Source of the DNA: Alteromonas sp. M12
Lineage (GTDB): Bacteria > Pseudomonadota > Gammaproteobacteria > Enterobacterales > Alteromonadaceae
Assembly: GCF_037478005.1 (NCBI RefSeq)
Contig: NZ_CP144164.1
Span: 4,836,001 to 4,900,000, forward strand
Direction: 5' to 3'
Length of the DNA stretch: 64,000 nt
Position 1 is the stretch's first letter; each line of letters opens with the position of its first letter. Of the stretch, positions 29,004-38,114 are shown piece by piece. The translations under genes were made by a program, and so were the position numbers. The notes under the pieces were generated by a model. That model saw nothing but the letters and a program-made list of their open reading frames with translations. It was not told the origin of the DNA and did no database searches.

Positions 29004-29540
29004 ATGGACTTATCTAAGCTACAAAGCCAACTTGCTCAGCAGCAGGGCAAAATACCGCCAGTAGAAAAGTGGAATCCAGATTTTTGTGGTGATATTGATA
29101 TTCACATCAAGCATGATGGTAGCTGGTTTTATATGGGCACGCCCATTGGACGTAAACCACTAGTGAAATTGTTTGCTAGTGTTTTACGCAAAGACCAAGA
29201 CGAATATTTCTTGGTCACGCCCGTGGAAAAAGTACGCATTAAAGTCGATGACGTGCCCTTCATTATCACTCAGTGGGACAAACAAGACGATTTACTCACC
29301 TTTAGCACACAAACTGACGATAGTTTTGTGGTCAGCACCGACAACCCAGTTGAAATACGCCAAGACGCAACGACTCAAGCAATGCTTCCTTATGTCAAAG
29401 TAAGACGTAACCTTTGGGCTCGCCTACATCAAAACGTATATTACCAACTTATCGAAATAGCCGAAGAAGTGGCCATAGATGGCAAGCAACAATTGCAACT
29501 TAGCAGCGGCGAATACACCTTTACTTTAGGCACATTTTAA
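29004..29540 (+). CDS. DUF1285 protein
   Basis: 178 residues. The conserved core runs from GDIDIHIKHDGSWFYMGTPI (residue ~30) through YFLVTPVEKVRIKVDD to a C-terminal FTLGTF. This is the DUF1285 family of proteobacteria: beta-rich, cytoplasmic, function unknown. Probably co-transcribed with the DUF3014 gene. Confidence 0.85.
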   Translation: MDLSKLQSQLAQQQGKIPPVEKWNPDFCGDIDIHIKHDGSWFYMGTPIGRKPLVKLFASVLRKDQDEYFLVTPVEKVRIKVDDVPFIITQWDKQDDLLTFSTQTDDSFVVSTDNPVEIRQDATTQAMLPYVKVRRNLWARLHQNVYYQLIEIAEEVAIDGKQQLQLSSGEYTFTLGTF

Positions 29541-29635
29541 ACAAAAGTTTACAGTTGTTTAAGACGCTATTTTTGACCTGCTAAACAAATTAACCTAATG
29601 TTGATAACTCTTACAATATTGGCAGGGACTCCTTG

Positions 29636-30943
29636 ATGATTAGCCGTAAATCTTTATTTTTAAAAACATCTTTTCTACTTATTACCACCGCGATACTGAA
29701 CGTTAGCCATGCCGCAACCATTATTCATGCTGGCAAGCTGATTGCTGCGGATAATAACGACGTTCAAAACAAAGTATCAGTGATTGTTGAAGGTAATAAA
29801 ATTAGCCGCATCGAAAAAGGCTTCACCCCAGCAGGTGATAATGATGAAATCATAGATCTTTCAGAGTACACGCTAATGCCCGGCTTGATGGACATGCATA
29901 CCCATATCAGCAGTCAATTTGAAGGCCCTAGTACCTACATGGAACCCTTTGTTTTAAACGAAGCGGATTTTGCGATTAAAGCCGTGGTCTATGCCAAGAA
30001 AACCCTAGATGCAGGTTTTACTACCGTACGTAATTTAGGAGACGGTTACAATGAAACCGTAGCACTGCGTAAAGCCATCAATAGTGGCAAAGTCCCCGGT
30101 CCCAGGATATTCACCGCAGGTCAGGCGATCGCCACTACTGGTGGACACGCCGATTCGACCAATGGGCAAGCAAAAATAATTCGTCGCGATCTCGGCCCAG
30201 AAGAAGGTGTTATCAATGGTGTAGCAGAAGCCAGAAAAGCGGTTAGACAGCGCTATAAAGACGGTGCAGACTTGATTAAGATTACTGCCACCGGTGGCGT
30301 TTTATCAGTGGCTAAAAGTGGCCAAAACCCACAATTTATGGATGATGAACTACAAGCAATTGTCGACACAGCAAAAGACTATGGCATGACAGTCGCCGTG
30401 CATGCCCACGGCAAAGAAGGTATGCGCCGCGCTATTTTGGCAGGTGTTTCGTCCATCGAGCACGGTACTTACATGGATAAAGAAATCTTCAAACTGATGA
30501 AGAAACACGATATTTATTATGTACCTACTATTATGGCTGGAAATTGGGTGGCAGAAAAAGCCAAAATTGACGGTTTCTTTCCTGATTTGGTGCGTCCTAA
30601 AGCCGCTAAAATAGGTCCACTAATTAAGGCAACCCTTGCAAACGCATATAAATCAGGGGTCAACATTGCTTTTGGAACAGACTCTGGGGTTTCGGCCCAT
30701 GGTGATAATGGACTTGAGTTTGTGCTTATGGTCGATGCTGGAATGAAGCCCATAGAAGTAATTCGAAGCGCGACCTATCATGGCGCGAAGTTGCTCAATG
30801 AATTAGACACCTTAGGCACGATAGAAGCAGGTAAGTTTGCTGATATGGTTGCCGTACATGGTGATCCGTTAAATGACATAAAAGAGATGCAAGATATCGA
30901 TTTTGTTATGAAAAACGGGGAAGTTTTTGTACATAAACAGTAA
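29636..30943 (+). CDS. Exported amidohydrolase (imidazolonepropionase/prolidase-like group)
   Basis: 435 residues from the ATG at 29636 after a CAGGGA site. The signal peptide (~1-26) ends at SHAA, placing it in the periplasm or outside. Amidohydrolase metal motifs: MDMHTHIS near 85, a Lys in LIKITATGG near 200, [15 protein letters not shown] and [11 protein letters not shown]. Secreted relatives in marine and Caulobacter-type bacteria hydrolyse Xaa-Pro or Xaa-Arg/Lys dipeptides. The substrate here is not determined. Confidence 0.87.
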   Translation: MISRKSLFLKTSFLLITTAILNVSHAATIIHAGKLIAADNNDVQNKVSVIVEGNKISRIEKGFTPAGDNDEIIDLSEYTLMPGLMDMHTHISSQFEGPSTYMEPFVLNEADFAIKAVVYAKKTLDAGFTTVRNLGDGYNETVALRKAINSGKVPGPRIFTAGQAIATTGGHADSTNGQAKIIRRDLGPEEGVINGVAEARKAVRQRYKDGADLIKITATGGVLSVAKSGQNPQFMDDELQAIVDTAKDYGMTVAVHAHGKEGMRRAILAGVSSIEHGTYMDKEIFKLMKKHDIYYVPTIMAGNWVAEKAKIDGFFPDLVRPKAAKIGPLIKATLANAYKSGVNIAFGTDSGVSAHGDNGLEFVLMVDAGMKPIEVIRSATYHGAKLLNELDTLGTIEAGKFADMVAVHGDPLNDIKEMQDIDFVMKNGEVFVHKQ

Positions 30944-31060
30944 TCTCGGGCATCTTTTTCAATCTTCTGGAATGAAATTTGGTTATGCTCGGGTCTCTAA
31001 TTATAAGTAACAATAAAACCGTAAACCACTAAGTAATCAAACATATACATGGAGAAAAGA

Positions 31061-31828
31061 ATGAAATTACGTTCAACAGCTATTGCTTTGCTTACCACCC
31101 TTGGGTTAACTGCAAGCCTACCTTCTATGGCAGCGCATCACGAAGTTGGTGATTTAATCAAGACAGCCATGAAGTCAGATATACGGACCGAAGCTGAGAT
31201 AAAGCGAGATCGCAACAGAAAGCCTGTTGAAACATTAGAGTTTTTCGGTCTTGAAGCTGATATGCGTATTCTTGAATTGTTGCCTGGCGGCGGTTGGTAT
31301 ACAAAAATACTTGCGCCAGTAGTACGTGACAAAGGCGAATATTATGCTGCGATTGGGACTGGCAATATTAAAGAGTCCCTTAGTAATCAGCCTGGTTTCG
31401 ACAAAATGAACATTGTCGCTGAAGAAGCAAAACTGTATCGTAAAGACGGGGCACGGTTCTATTCATTAGATTTAGATTCGTTCGGCGTGAAAGATCTCGA
31501 TATGGTATTGACCTTCAGAAATTACCACAACTTCTCTGAAGAAGGCCGTAAAGCTATGAACGTTGCCGCATTTGAAGCACTGAAGCCAGGTGGTATTTAT
31601 GCGGTTGTCGATCATACTGCACGACACATGGAGCCAGCAAACAGTTCAAATGGTAGACGTGTTGACCCAGTTTTAGCCATCAAAGAAATTATCGAAGCTG
31701 GGTTTGAATTTGTTGATTACAGCGACCTTCACTACCGCGAAGACGATGAACTAGAATATGAAGTAGGTGCAAAATCAGTAACCGGTAATACCGACCGCTG
31801 GACGATTAAATTCCGCAAACCAGAATAA
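31061..31828 (+). CDS. SAM-methyltransferase-like protein with signal peptide
   Basis: 255 residues from the ATG at 31061; the ATG at 31049 overlaps the GGAG site. The N-terminal 25 residues are a clear signal peptide ending in SMAA. The rest has a class I methyltransferase layout: ILELLPGGGWYTKIL as a motif-I-like loop, then LDMVLTFRNYHN and LKPGGIYAVVDH as motifs IV-V. It belongs to an exported 'predicted methyltransferase' group of proteobacteria. SAM is not normally available in the periplasm, so a true methyltransferase role is doubtful. Confidence 0.82.
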   Translation: MKLRSTAIALLTTLGLTASLPSMAAHHEVGDLIKTAMKSDIRTEAEIKRDRNRKPVETLEFFGLEADMRILELLPGGGWYTKILAPVVRDKGEYYAAIGTGNIKESLSNQPGFDKMNIVAEEAKLYRKDGARFYSLDLDSFGVKDLDMVLTFRNYHNFSEEGRKAMNVAAFEALKPGGIYAVVDHTARHMEPANSSNGRRVDPVLAIKEIIEAGFEFVDYSDLHYREDDELEYEVGAKSVTGNTDRWTIKFRKPE

Positions 31829-31860
31829 TTTCAGCACCAATATCAAAAATGCAATATCTG

Positions 31861-32466
31861 TTGTAGGCGGGTGTTTTAACTCCGTGCAATTGTGCGATCT
31901 CCCATGGCCTAAAGGCCGTGCTACGGGAGCAATGTCTCTTGTAGGCGGGTGTTTTAACCCCGTGCAATTGTGCGACCTTCCATGGCCTAAAGGCCATGCT
32001 ACGGGAGCAATGGCTCTTGTAGGCGGGTGCTTTAGCGCCGGGCAATTGTGCGATCTCCCATGGCCTAAAGGCCATGCTAGGGGAGCAATGTCTCTTGTAG
32101 GCGGGTGTTTTAACCCCGTGCAATTGTGCGATCTCCCATGGCCTAAAGGCCGTGCTACGGGGAATGTCTCTTGTAGGCGGGTGTTTTAACCCCGCGCAAT
32201 TGTGCGATACTCCATGGCCTAAAGGCCGTGCTAAGGGGAATGTCTCTTGTAGGCGGGTGTTTTAACCTCGTGCAATTGTGCGATCTCCCATGGCCTAAAG
32301 GCCGTGCTACGGGGAATGTCTCTTGTAGGCGGGTGTTTTAACCCCGCGCAATTGTGCGATACTCCATGGCCTAAAGGCCGTGCTAAGGGGAATGTCTCTT
32401 GTAGGCGGGTGTTTTAACCTCGTGCAATTGTGCGATATTCCATGGCCTAAAGGCCGTGCTACGGGA
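31861..32466. repeat. Tandem array of eight REP/BIME-type elements
   Basis: Eight near-identical units start at 31861, 31939, 32017, 32095, 32171, 32247, 32323 and 32399. The spacing is 78 bp for the first four and 76 bp for the rest. Each unit is GTAG plus a GC-rich palindrome, a CAATTGTGCGAT spacer, then an inverted palindrome around GGCCTAAAGGCC ending in CTAC. Units 5 and 7 are identical and 6 and 8 nearly so, so a 152-bp pair was duplicated. The array stops two bases before the tusA-like stop codon. Confidence 0.93.
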
Positions 32467-32467
32467 G

Positions 32468-32728
32468 TTACACGCCTTTACGGATGAGATAAATATAGGG
32501 GGCGGATTCGGTATGGGAACACACTAATGTATGCCCCATGAATCGACAAAAACTCGGCATGTCGCGAGTTGTCGAATGGTCATCAGCTATCACACTTAAT
32601 GACTCACCTTCTTGCATATTGCGGACCTTCATACGAACCATCATTACCGGCTCTGGACATCTAAGCCCCAGCGCATCAAGATGATAATCAGCGGCAAACT
32701 GCTCCGGAATCGTAAAATCAGATCCCAT
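32468..32728 (-). CDS. TusA-family sulfurtransferase
   Basis: 86 residues, close to E. coli TusA (81). The sulfur-carrying Cys24 lies in [10 protein letters not shown], the family signature. TusA passes persulfide sulfur for tRNA 2-thiouridine and cofactor synthesis; paralogues of this size (YedF/YeeD-like) have less clear roles, so the symbol is withheld. The start overlaps the end of pyrE by 11 nt, indicating coupling to pyrE. Confidence 0.85.
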   Translation of the reverse strand: MGSDFTIPEQFAADYHLDALGLRCPEPVMMVRMKVRNMQEGESLSVIADDHSTTRDMPSFCRFMGHTLVCSHTESAPYIYLIRKGV

Positions 32729-33359
32729 AGTCCTGCCGATATTGTTCGATGTTAGCCAAATGTTCCGCCATTTCAGGCTTCAGTTTTAAGTACTCAACTA
32801 AATCACCGAGATTAATAATAGACACAACTTGCGTACCAAAATCACGCTCGACTTCTTGAATAGCTGACAGCTCACCTTTGCCTTTTTCTTGGCGATCCAA
32901 AGCGATTAACACACCAGCAAGCGTTGCGCCGTGGGCATCAATAAGTTGCATTGATTCACGGATAGCCGTACCTGCGGTGATCACATCATCCACCAGCATG
33001 ATTTTGCCGTTAAGAGGACTGCCCACCAAAGTACCACCTTCACCATGAGCTTTGGCTTCTTTACGATTAAAGCAATAAGGTGTATCGATGTTATGTTTGT
33101 CAGCTAATGCAACCGCCGTAGTGGTCGCAATAGGAATGCCTTTATAAGCTGGACCAAACAACACATCGAATTCAATGCCAGAGTCAATTAATGCCTGTGC
33201 ATAAAATTGCCCAAGTTTAGCCAAGTCATTGCCGGTATTGAATAAACCAGCATTGAAAAAATAAGGGCTCAATCGCCCTGATTTCAATGTAAATTCACCA
33301 AATTTCAATACATTGCGAGCTAAGGCAAATTCAATAAATGCTTTTTGATAATCTTGCAT
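32718..33359 (-). CDS. pyrE: Orotate phosphoribosyltransferase
   Basis: 213 residues, as E. coli PyrE. The enzyme makes orotidine 5'-monophosphate from orotate and PRPP. The PRPP loop [14 protein letters not shown] and the N-terminal [13 protein letters not shown] are intact. Downstream of rph with 19 bp between them, matching the rph-pyrE order in enterics. Confidence 0.97.
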   Translation of the reverse strand: MQDYQKAFIEFALARNVLKFGEFTLKSGRLSPYFFNAGLFNTGNDLAKLGQFYAQALIDSGIEFDVLFGPAYKGIPIATTTAVALADKHNIDTPYCFNRKEAKAHGEGGTLVGSPLNGKIMLVDDVITAGTAIRESMQLIDAHGATLAGVLIALDRQEKGKGELSAIQEVERDFGTQVVSIINLGDLVEYLKLKPEMAEHLANIEQYRQDYGI

Positions 33360-33378
33360 ATCTTTTTATAAACCCGTT

Positions 33379-34092
33379 CTAGTTTAACGAACTTTTTTGA
33401 ACATCGAACAACTCACGCAGACCATGTTTAGCTAATTCAAGCATCTCGCTCATTTCGTCAAAGCTAAACGGTTCGCCTTCGGCAGTACCTTGAACTTCAA
33501 TTAATTTGCCAGTTTCAGTCATCACCACGTTCATGTCGGTTTCAGCGTCAGAGTCTTCCAAGTACTCTAAATCAGCGATAGCGTTACCTTTATAAACACC
33601 CACTGATAATGCGGCAATCATAAACTTAAGCGGATTCGCTTTTAAAATACCTTTGCTGCGCATATAAGTTAAAGCATCAACTAGAGCAACACATGCACCG
33701 GTAATAGACGCGGTACGAGTGCCACCATCAGCCTGAATAACGTCGCAATCTAGGGTAATCGTATTCTCACCCAATAATTTTAAATCAACCGCTGCGCGTA
33801 AAGAGCGAGCAATTAAACGTTGAATCTCTAAAGTACGTCCACCTTGCTTGCCACGAGCCGCTTCACGACCTGAGCGAGTATGGGTAGAGCGCGGAAGCAT
33901 GCTGTACTCAGCAGTGATCCAACCTTTACCTTGGCCTTTCATAAAGCGCGGCACGCCTTCTTCAACGGTAGCGTTACAGATAACTTTGGTATTACCAAAT
34001 TCAACCAACACCGAACCTTCAGCATGACAGGTAAACTGGCGAGTTATAGTAACAGGACGGATTTGACTGGCAGTTCTTCCACTTGGACGCAT
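33379..34092 (-). CDS. rph: Ribonuclease PH
   Basis: 237 residues, family length (238). A phosphorolytic 3'-5' exoribonuclease that trims tRNA 3' ends. The N-terminal [13 protein letters not shown], the [10 protein letters not shown] segment and the [16 protein letters not shown] active-site stretch are complete, so the frame is intact, unlike the frameshifted rph of E. coli K-12. First gene of rph-pyrE-tusA. A BIME array lies upstream. Confidence 0.97.
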   Translation of the reverse strand: MRPSGRTASQIRPVTITRQFTCHAEGSVLVEFGNTKVICNATVEEGVPRFMKGQGKGWITAEYSMLPRSTHTRSGREAARGKQGGRTLEIQRLIARSLRAAVDLKLLGENTITLDCDVIQADGGTRTASITGACVALVDALTYMRSKGILKANPLKFMIAALSVGVYKGNAIADLEYLEDSDAETDMNVVMTETGKLIEVQGTAEGEPFSFDEMSEMLELAKHGLRELFDVQKSSLN

Positions 34093-34174
34093 TTTTAAAC
34101 TCCTAATTGATATGGCGCAGGATTATAACGTAACTCAACCAAATGTTGCAGTTAGCGACGAAATAAATCCCAAA

Positions 34175-34600
34175 CTTGTACAAAGCGGCTTTAACCCGTC
34201 GATATTCTAGGTCAAATCCCATGGCCTAAAGACCATGCTACAAAATAAATTTACCATCCCTCCCTGTAAGAGGCGGCTTTAACCCGCCGATATGCTAGGT
34301 CAAATCCCATGGCCTAAAGACCATGCTACAAGATAAATTTACCATCCTACCCTGTAGGAGGCTGCTTTAGCCACTCGACATTCCACAGCAAATCCCGTGG
34401 CCTAAAGACCATGCTACAAGATAAATTTACCATCCTACCCTGTAGGAGGCTGCTTTAGCCCCTCAATATTCCACAGCAAATCCCATGGCCTAAAGACCAT
34501 GCTACAAAATAAATTTACCATCCCTCCCTGTAGGAGGCGGCTTTAACCCCTCAACATTTCAGCGCAAATCCCGTGGCCTAAAGGCTAAGCTGCGAATAAC
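34175..34600. repeat. Second tandem array: five BIME-type elements, 88-bp period
   Basis: Five units with TGTA at 34177, 34265, 34353, 34441 and 34529, exactly 88 bp apart. Each has a GTAG-led palindrome around GGCTGCTTTAGCC, then CCCATGGCCTAAAGACCATGCTAC, and a spacer with AAATTTACCATCC. The last unit is more degenerate and lacks the spacer. The family resembles the 31861 array but differs in unit length and spacer. It fills the rph-yicC divergent promoter region. Confidence 0.92.
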
Positions 34601-34674
34601 AAAAACCACTGCGAATTTTGTTAATAACGCGTAAACTATGCCAGCATTCAAATTTAAATTATTGAGGAATACCC

Positions 34675-35538
34675 ATGATATATAGCATGACAGCATTTGC
34701 CCGCAACGAAATAAAAGCAGAATGGGGCACCGCAATATGGGAAATTCGCTCGGTTAATCAACGCTACCTAGAAACCTTTTTCCGCCTTCCAGAGCAGTTT
34801 CGCTCACTCGAACCAATGTTAAGAGAACGTTTTAGAAAACGTCTTCAACGGGGCAAAGTAGAATGTGCATTACGCTATATTCCCAACGATGCAGCAGCAG
34901 GCGAGCTAAGTCTTAATGAAGATCTTGCCAAACAGCTACTAAAAGCCGCCGACTGGGTACAATCTCACGGCCAATCAAGCGGCGTAAACCCCGTCGATAT
35001 CCTGCGCTGGCCTGGCGTTATTGCCACGGTGGAAACCGATATGGACAGCATTCAAACCGACATAATGAAAGGCTTTGACGACACTCTCAACGACTTCATC
35101 CAAGCTCGCGCGGCAGAAGGTGTTAACTTAAAAGAAATGATTGAACAACGCCTTGCAGGAATACAAGAACAAGTCAAAATCGTGAGCGCCAGAATGCCAG
35201 AAATCATCACATGGCAAAAAGAGCGACTATTAAGCCGCTTCGAAGAAGCAAAAATCGAACTTGAAGCGGGCAGAGTAGAACAAGAGATGATCATGCTTGC
35301 ACAAAAGGTCGACGTCGCCGAAGAACTCGACCGACTCAACTCCCATATTGGCGAAACTCACAACATCCTCAATAAAGGCGGCGCATGCGGCCGAAGACTC
35401 GACTTCATGATGCAAGAATTCAATCGCGAATCAAACACCCTAGGCTCAAAATCTATTCACGCCGACATCACCCAATCAGCGGTAGAGCTAAAAGTGTTAA
35501 TTGAGCAAATGCGCGAGCAAATTCAGAATATCGAGTAA
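34675..35538 (+). CDS. yicC: YicC-family endoribonuclease
   Basis: 287 residues, identical in length to E. coli YicC. It has the N-terminal MIYSMTAFAR, NQRYLETFFRLPE, and the C-terminal conserved block ending LIEQMREQIQNIE. YicC is a cytoplasmic RNase family linked to small-RNA turnover. The last codons (CAG-AAT-ATC-GAG-stop) are repeated at 43472, and the coding end is the apparent insertion site of the following island. Confidence 0.95.
   Translation: MIYSMTAFARNEIKAEWGTAIWEIRSVNQRYLETFFRLPEQFRSLEPMLRERFRKRLQRGKVECALRYIPNDAAAGELSLNEDLAKQLLKAADWVQSHGQSSGVNPVDILRWPGVIATVETDMDSIQTDIMKGFDDTLNDFIQARAAEGVNLKEMIEQRLAGIQEQVKIVSARMPEIITWQKERLLSRFEEAKIELEAGRVEQEMIMLAQKVDVAEELDRLNSHIGETHNILNKGGACGRRLDFMMQEFNRESNTLGSKSIHADITQSAVELKVLIEQMREQIQNIE
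35524..35537. other. Putative attL core at the 3' end of yicC
   Basis: CAGAATATCGAGTA at the end of the yicC coding sequence is repeated exactly at 43472-43485. The 3' end of yicC is an established integration site for mobilisable genomic islands in Vibrio. The copy here reads Q-N-I-E then TAA; the far copy reads the same codons then TAG. Confidence 0.75.
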
Positions 35539-35638
35539 TCGTTAACTAAGATTAAAATAGATTTTTTAATATTAATCAATAATTAACGGTGCATTATTGC
35601 TTTAAGGCAATCTAATTTAATCCAGTTAAATTAAAATT

Positions 35639-35692
35639 AAAGTATGACAGACGTTAAACTTGGATATAGGGTTTGACTATCTGTCATACTTT
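35639..35692. repeat. 13-bp perfect inverted repeat
   Basis: AAAGTATGACAGA (35639-35651) and TCTGTCATACTTT (35680-35692) are perfect complements with a 28-nt spacer. It lies 100 bp inside the island from attL. It could be a recombination-directionality or regulator site, or a long-loop terminator. Confidence 0.6.
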
Positions 35693-35704
35693 TGGTCAAT
35701 CATA

Positions 35705-35839
35705 TTGAATTCATCAAATAAACATTTCGAAATAGTAAGTAAAATCAAATCAGGCAAAATTAATGATGCGACTATAAAAGCGTTATTAATTACTGGCATT
35801 GAGAGCTTCACCCATAAATTTCCAGACATTTGTCTCTAG
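35705..35839 (+). pseudogene. Short coding-like fragment at the island edge
   Basis: A TTG at 35705 opens 44 codons of protein-like composition (e.g. HFEIVSKIKSGKIND) before TAG at 35839. The frame is open back to 35648 without an ATG. The 3' end overlaps the convergent DUF3427-like gene by 32 nt. It may be the remnant of a gene cut at the island boundary. No family was recognised. Confidence 0.25.
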
Positions 35840-36281
35840 CTTTTCTATTTCTTTCATAAACATTGACTGAAATAGTAGCCTTAGTGCCTTCAAAGTATTT
35901 CAAAGGTTCTTGAATTTCATCAGGGTAATAGAAATTTTCATTTTTAGATATTATTGGCTTCCATATGATTTCGACAGGAGAGCTATCTTTATATGTTTCA
36001 GTCAAGACTTGCCCACCGTAAGTAAACTTTTTTCTTGAGTCATTACGGTAAAAAATACAAACGTTAGCATTATGAGATAATAAGCTTTGTATACTGGGGT
36101 GTATGAGCTTCGAACCACCTTTACCATACCACTTAAACTTATTACCTATTTTTTCATTTTTGTAATTATGTCCAGTGCGGCCAGTAGCACCAATATTCAC
36201 AAACAAATACCATATATTATTACACTGTGTATAGCCAGTGTCCCAGTTACCTCTTTGCTTTTCGATTGGTTCACATAACAA
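35808..36281 (-). CDS. DUF3427-like protein, last gene of the defence operon; possibly frameshifted at 5' end
   Basis: 157 residues from a TTG at 36281. The body (YLFVNIGATG..., KWYGKGGSK, PSIQSLL, VCIFYRNDSRKKFTYGGQV, PVEIIWKP) follows the pattern of DUF3427, a domain usually at the C-terminus of predicted restriction helicases. Here it stands alone. Seven protein-like codons precede the TTG (YSKKDIY just after a TAA). An ATG at 36334, directly after the upstream gene's stop, leads into the same protein only if one base is added near 36310. So the gene may carry a one-base deletion, or use the weak TTG. Confidence 0.6.
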   Translation of the reverse strand: MLCEPIEKQRGNWDTGYTQCNNIWYLFVNIGATGRTGHNYKNEKIGNKFKWYGKGGSKLIHPSIQSLLSHNANVCIFYRNDSRKKFTYGGQVLTETYKDSSPVEIIWKPIISKNENFYYPDEIQEPLKYFEGTKATISVNVYERNRKARDKCLEIYG

Positions 36282-36350
36282 CTTATATATATCTTTCTTA
36301 GAGTATTCTTAATCCAATTTGAAATATTAATCATGAGACATGACATTACC

Positions 36351-38111
36351 CTAAAGTTGCTTTTGTCTTAACCATTCAAATGAATCACTCCCCACTCTAG
36401 ATATTTGAGCAGCCAAATTATTAACAATGTCTTGAGTTATAAGTTGTTTAAGCTCGCCATACCATTCAAAGCGAGTGTTATTGGAATTTTCGACGAAAAA
36501 ATATTGACGCTCTTCTAAAGATGATAAAACAACCTTACTATCAGTATCTGGTAAAAAATCTAACGTTCGTACAGTAGTTGCTTTACAAGAAATAAAAAGC
36601 TTTAAGTGCTCATTGTTTGCTTTCTTTATTACATGTGTAAACTTTCCTTTCTTCTCCGTAACCTCAGAAATTTGCAAAAATGTAAAGCTTGTAGTGCTTT
36701 GTAAGCGAACACTGTCACATAAAGGCTGAATACATATATAATATTCACTTGTCTCTTCATTTTTTACTATTGTTCCCTGCTTCAATGAGGGTGCTCTACA
36801 TAACAAAATTTCCTGGGAGCGTCTTGTATTTTCAATTGAACATAAGTCCAGCAAAGGCTTTTCCGAGGGTTCATTTATTGACAATTGAATTGCTTCTCTT
36901 TCAAAACGCTCTATAGGTTTAAGCGTTTGATGTTTAACTTGTATTGCATTATTAATATTTAGAATAGGGTCAATCTTTTCTTGGTCTGATTCACCAGCCA
37001 ACAATCTTTTAGCTTTTGGACTAGCTACGATGTTTTTTTGACTGGCTTCCATACCTATTTCTTTTAGGGTCTCTTTTAAATCTTCGGCTAATAAAAGCCG
37101 CTTCATCTGTGTTCGATCGAAGGTTAGTTTCTCCTCATCAGATAACTCCAAGAAAAATGATTTTTTAAGGTCATCTACTTCAATAAAATCAGGCCAAGCA
37201 TTTATGATCTTTTTAGATAGACTACCTTTAACTTTTTCATTTATCTGTAAACTTGATTTAAGCTCTTCAGAAATTAATTCAACAGCGTAGTCGAACGCAA
37301 CGTCATGAGCTTGCTCTCTCATTTTAGGTGATGAGATCAAACCTAAAATATGGGATACATATGCAGGATCAAGAGTGCTATTAAACTTATGTAAAAGATT
37401 ATGTGTATTATCACGAATTGATGCTATCGAAGACACGACAGCGTTCGACAATAATCCAGTCGTAAGATTAGCAAAAGAATTAATCAAAAAATCACATAAC
37501 TCAACCTCTTGTTTATCAGCCTTATTAACCACCTCAATTTTCCAATGAGTTAGCTCGGGTAACTCAAACGTAATAGTCCTTTCTTCTAATTTTGAGTGTA
37601 AGCCAACAAGTGATTTTACAAGTATATCAGCAACATCTTTAGCATTCTCAGCTGTATATATGCAAATCAATCGAGTTCTTCCACCTTCAGCAATATCAAT
37701 CTCAGATATTTTAAGTGTTGTATCTATTGCAAATTTTCCATCAGGGCCAGCTTTTTCCATTTGCCAATCTAATATAGTGATATCTGCATTCTTAGAGGTA
37801 TTTACGACTGCTTGCAATGAAGAATCGACGTCACCTTCAGGGGAAAAACCACCACATATAATTCCTTTACTTGCAAATTCGTGAGATAAATCTTGATAAT
37901 ATAGCTCATGAGAAAGAGCTGTGGTTGCTTGCTGTTTGTCATCATCAGCTTCAAACTCACCAAAACCAGTATCATCAGGCTCAGCTAATTTTTCATCATC
38001 AAAAGCAGGTCTTGCTTTAAATCTAATGTTGTCATCAACGGCAACTACCGATTGTAAAAAGTGCTGTGCAATCATTTTTGAGTTTTCTTTAAAACTTAAC
38101 ACTGGTGTCAT
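36351..38111 (-). CDS. Receiver-domain protein of the defence operon
   Basis: 586 residues. The N-terminal ~200 residues form a divergent response-regulator receiver: acidic pair Asp26-Asp27 (VVAVDDN), phosphoacceptor Asp115 (DITILDWQM) and Thr153 (ICIYTAEN). An acidic insert lies at 38-60. The remaining ~380 residues were not recognised; they are helical in the middle and beta-rich at the end (EYYICIQPLCDSVRLQ). No DNA-binding output domain is seen, so it is unlikely to be a transcription factor. It starts 3 nt after the ATPase gene. A natural partner for the kinase-like half of that protein. Confidence 0.75.
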   Translation of the reverse strand: MTPVLSFKENSKMIAQHFLQSVVAVDDNIRFKARPAFDDEKLAEPDDTGFGEFEADDDKQQATTALSHELYYQDLSHEFASKGIICGGFSPEGDVDSSLQAVVNTSKNADITILDWQMEKAGPDGKFAIDTTLKISEIDIAEGGRTRLICIYTAENAKDVADILVKSLVGLHSKLEERTITFELPELTHWKIEVVNKADKQEVELCDFLINSFANLTTGLLSNAVVSSIASIRDNTHNLLHKFNSTLDPAYVSHILGLISSPKMREQAHDVAFDYAVELISEELKSSLQINEKVKGSLSKKIINAWPDFIEVDDLKKSFFLELSDEEKLTFDRTQMKRLLLAEDLKETLKEIGMEASQKNIVASPKAKRLLAGESDQEKIDPILNINNAIQVKHQTLKPIERFEREAIQLSINEPSEKPLLDLCSIENTRRSQEILLCRAPSLKQGTIVKNEETSEYYICIQPLCDSVRLQSTTSFTFLQISEVTEKKGKFTHVIKKANNEHLKLFISCKATTVRTLDFLPDTDSKVVLSSLEERQYFFVENSNNTRFEWYGELKQLITQDIVNNLAAQISRVGSDSFEWLRQKQL

Positions 38112-38114
38112 CCC

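Noticed and set aside
31806..32189. Two overlapping ORFs of about 100 codons in the repeat array
   Set aside because: Their proteins are just translations of the tandem repeat on either strand and end with the repeat. They have no independent coding evidence.
31861..32466. CRISPR array
   Set aside because: The units are contiguous and near-identical throughout, with no unique spacers and no cas genes. The unit structure is that of paired REP palindromes.
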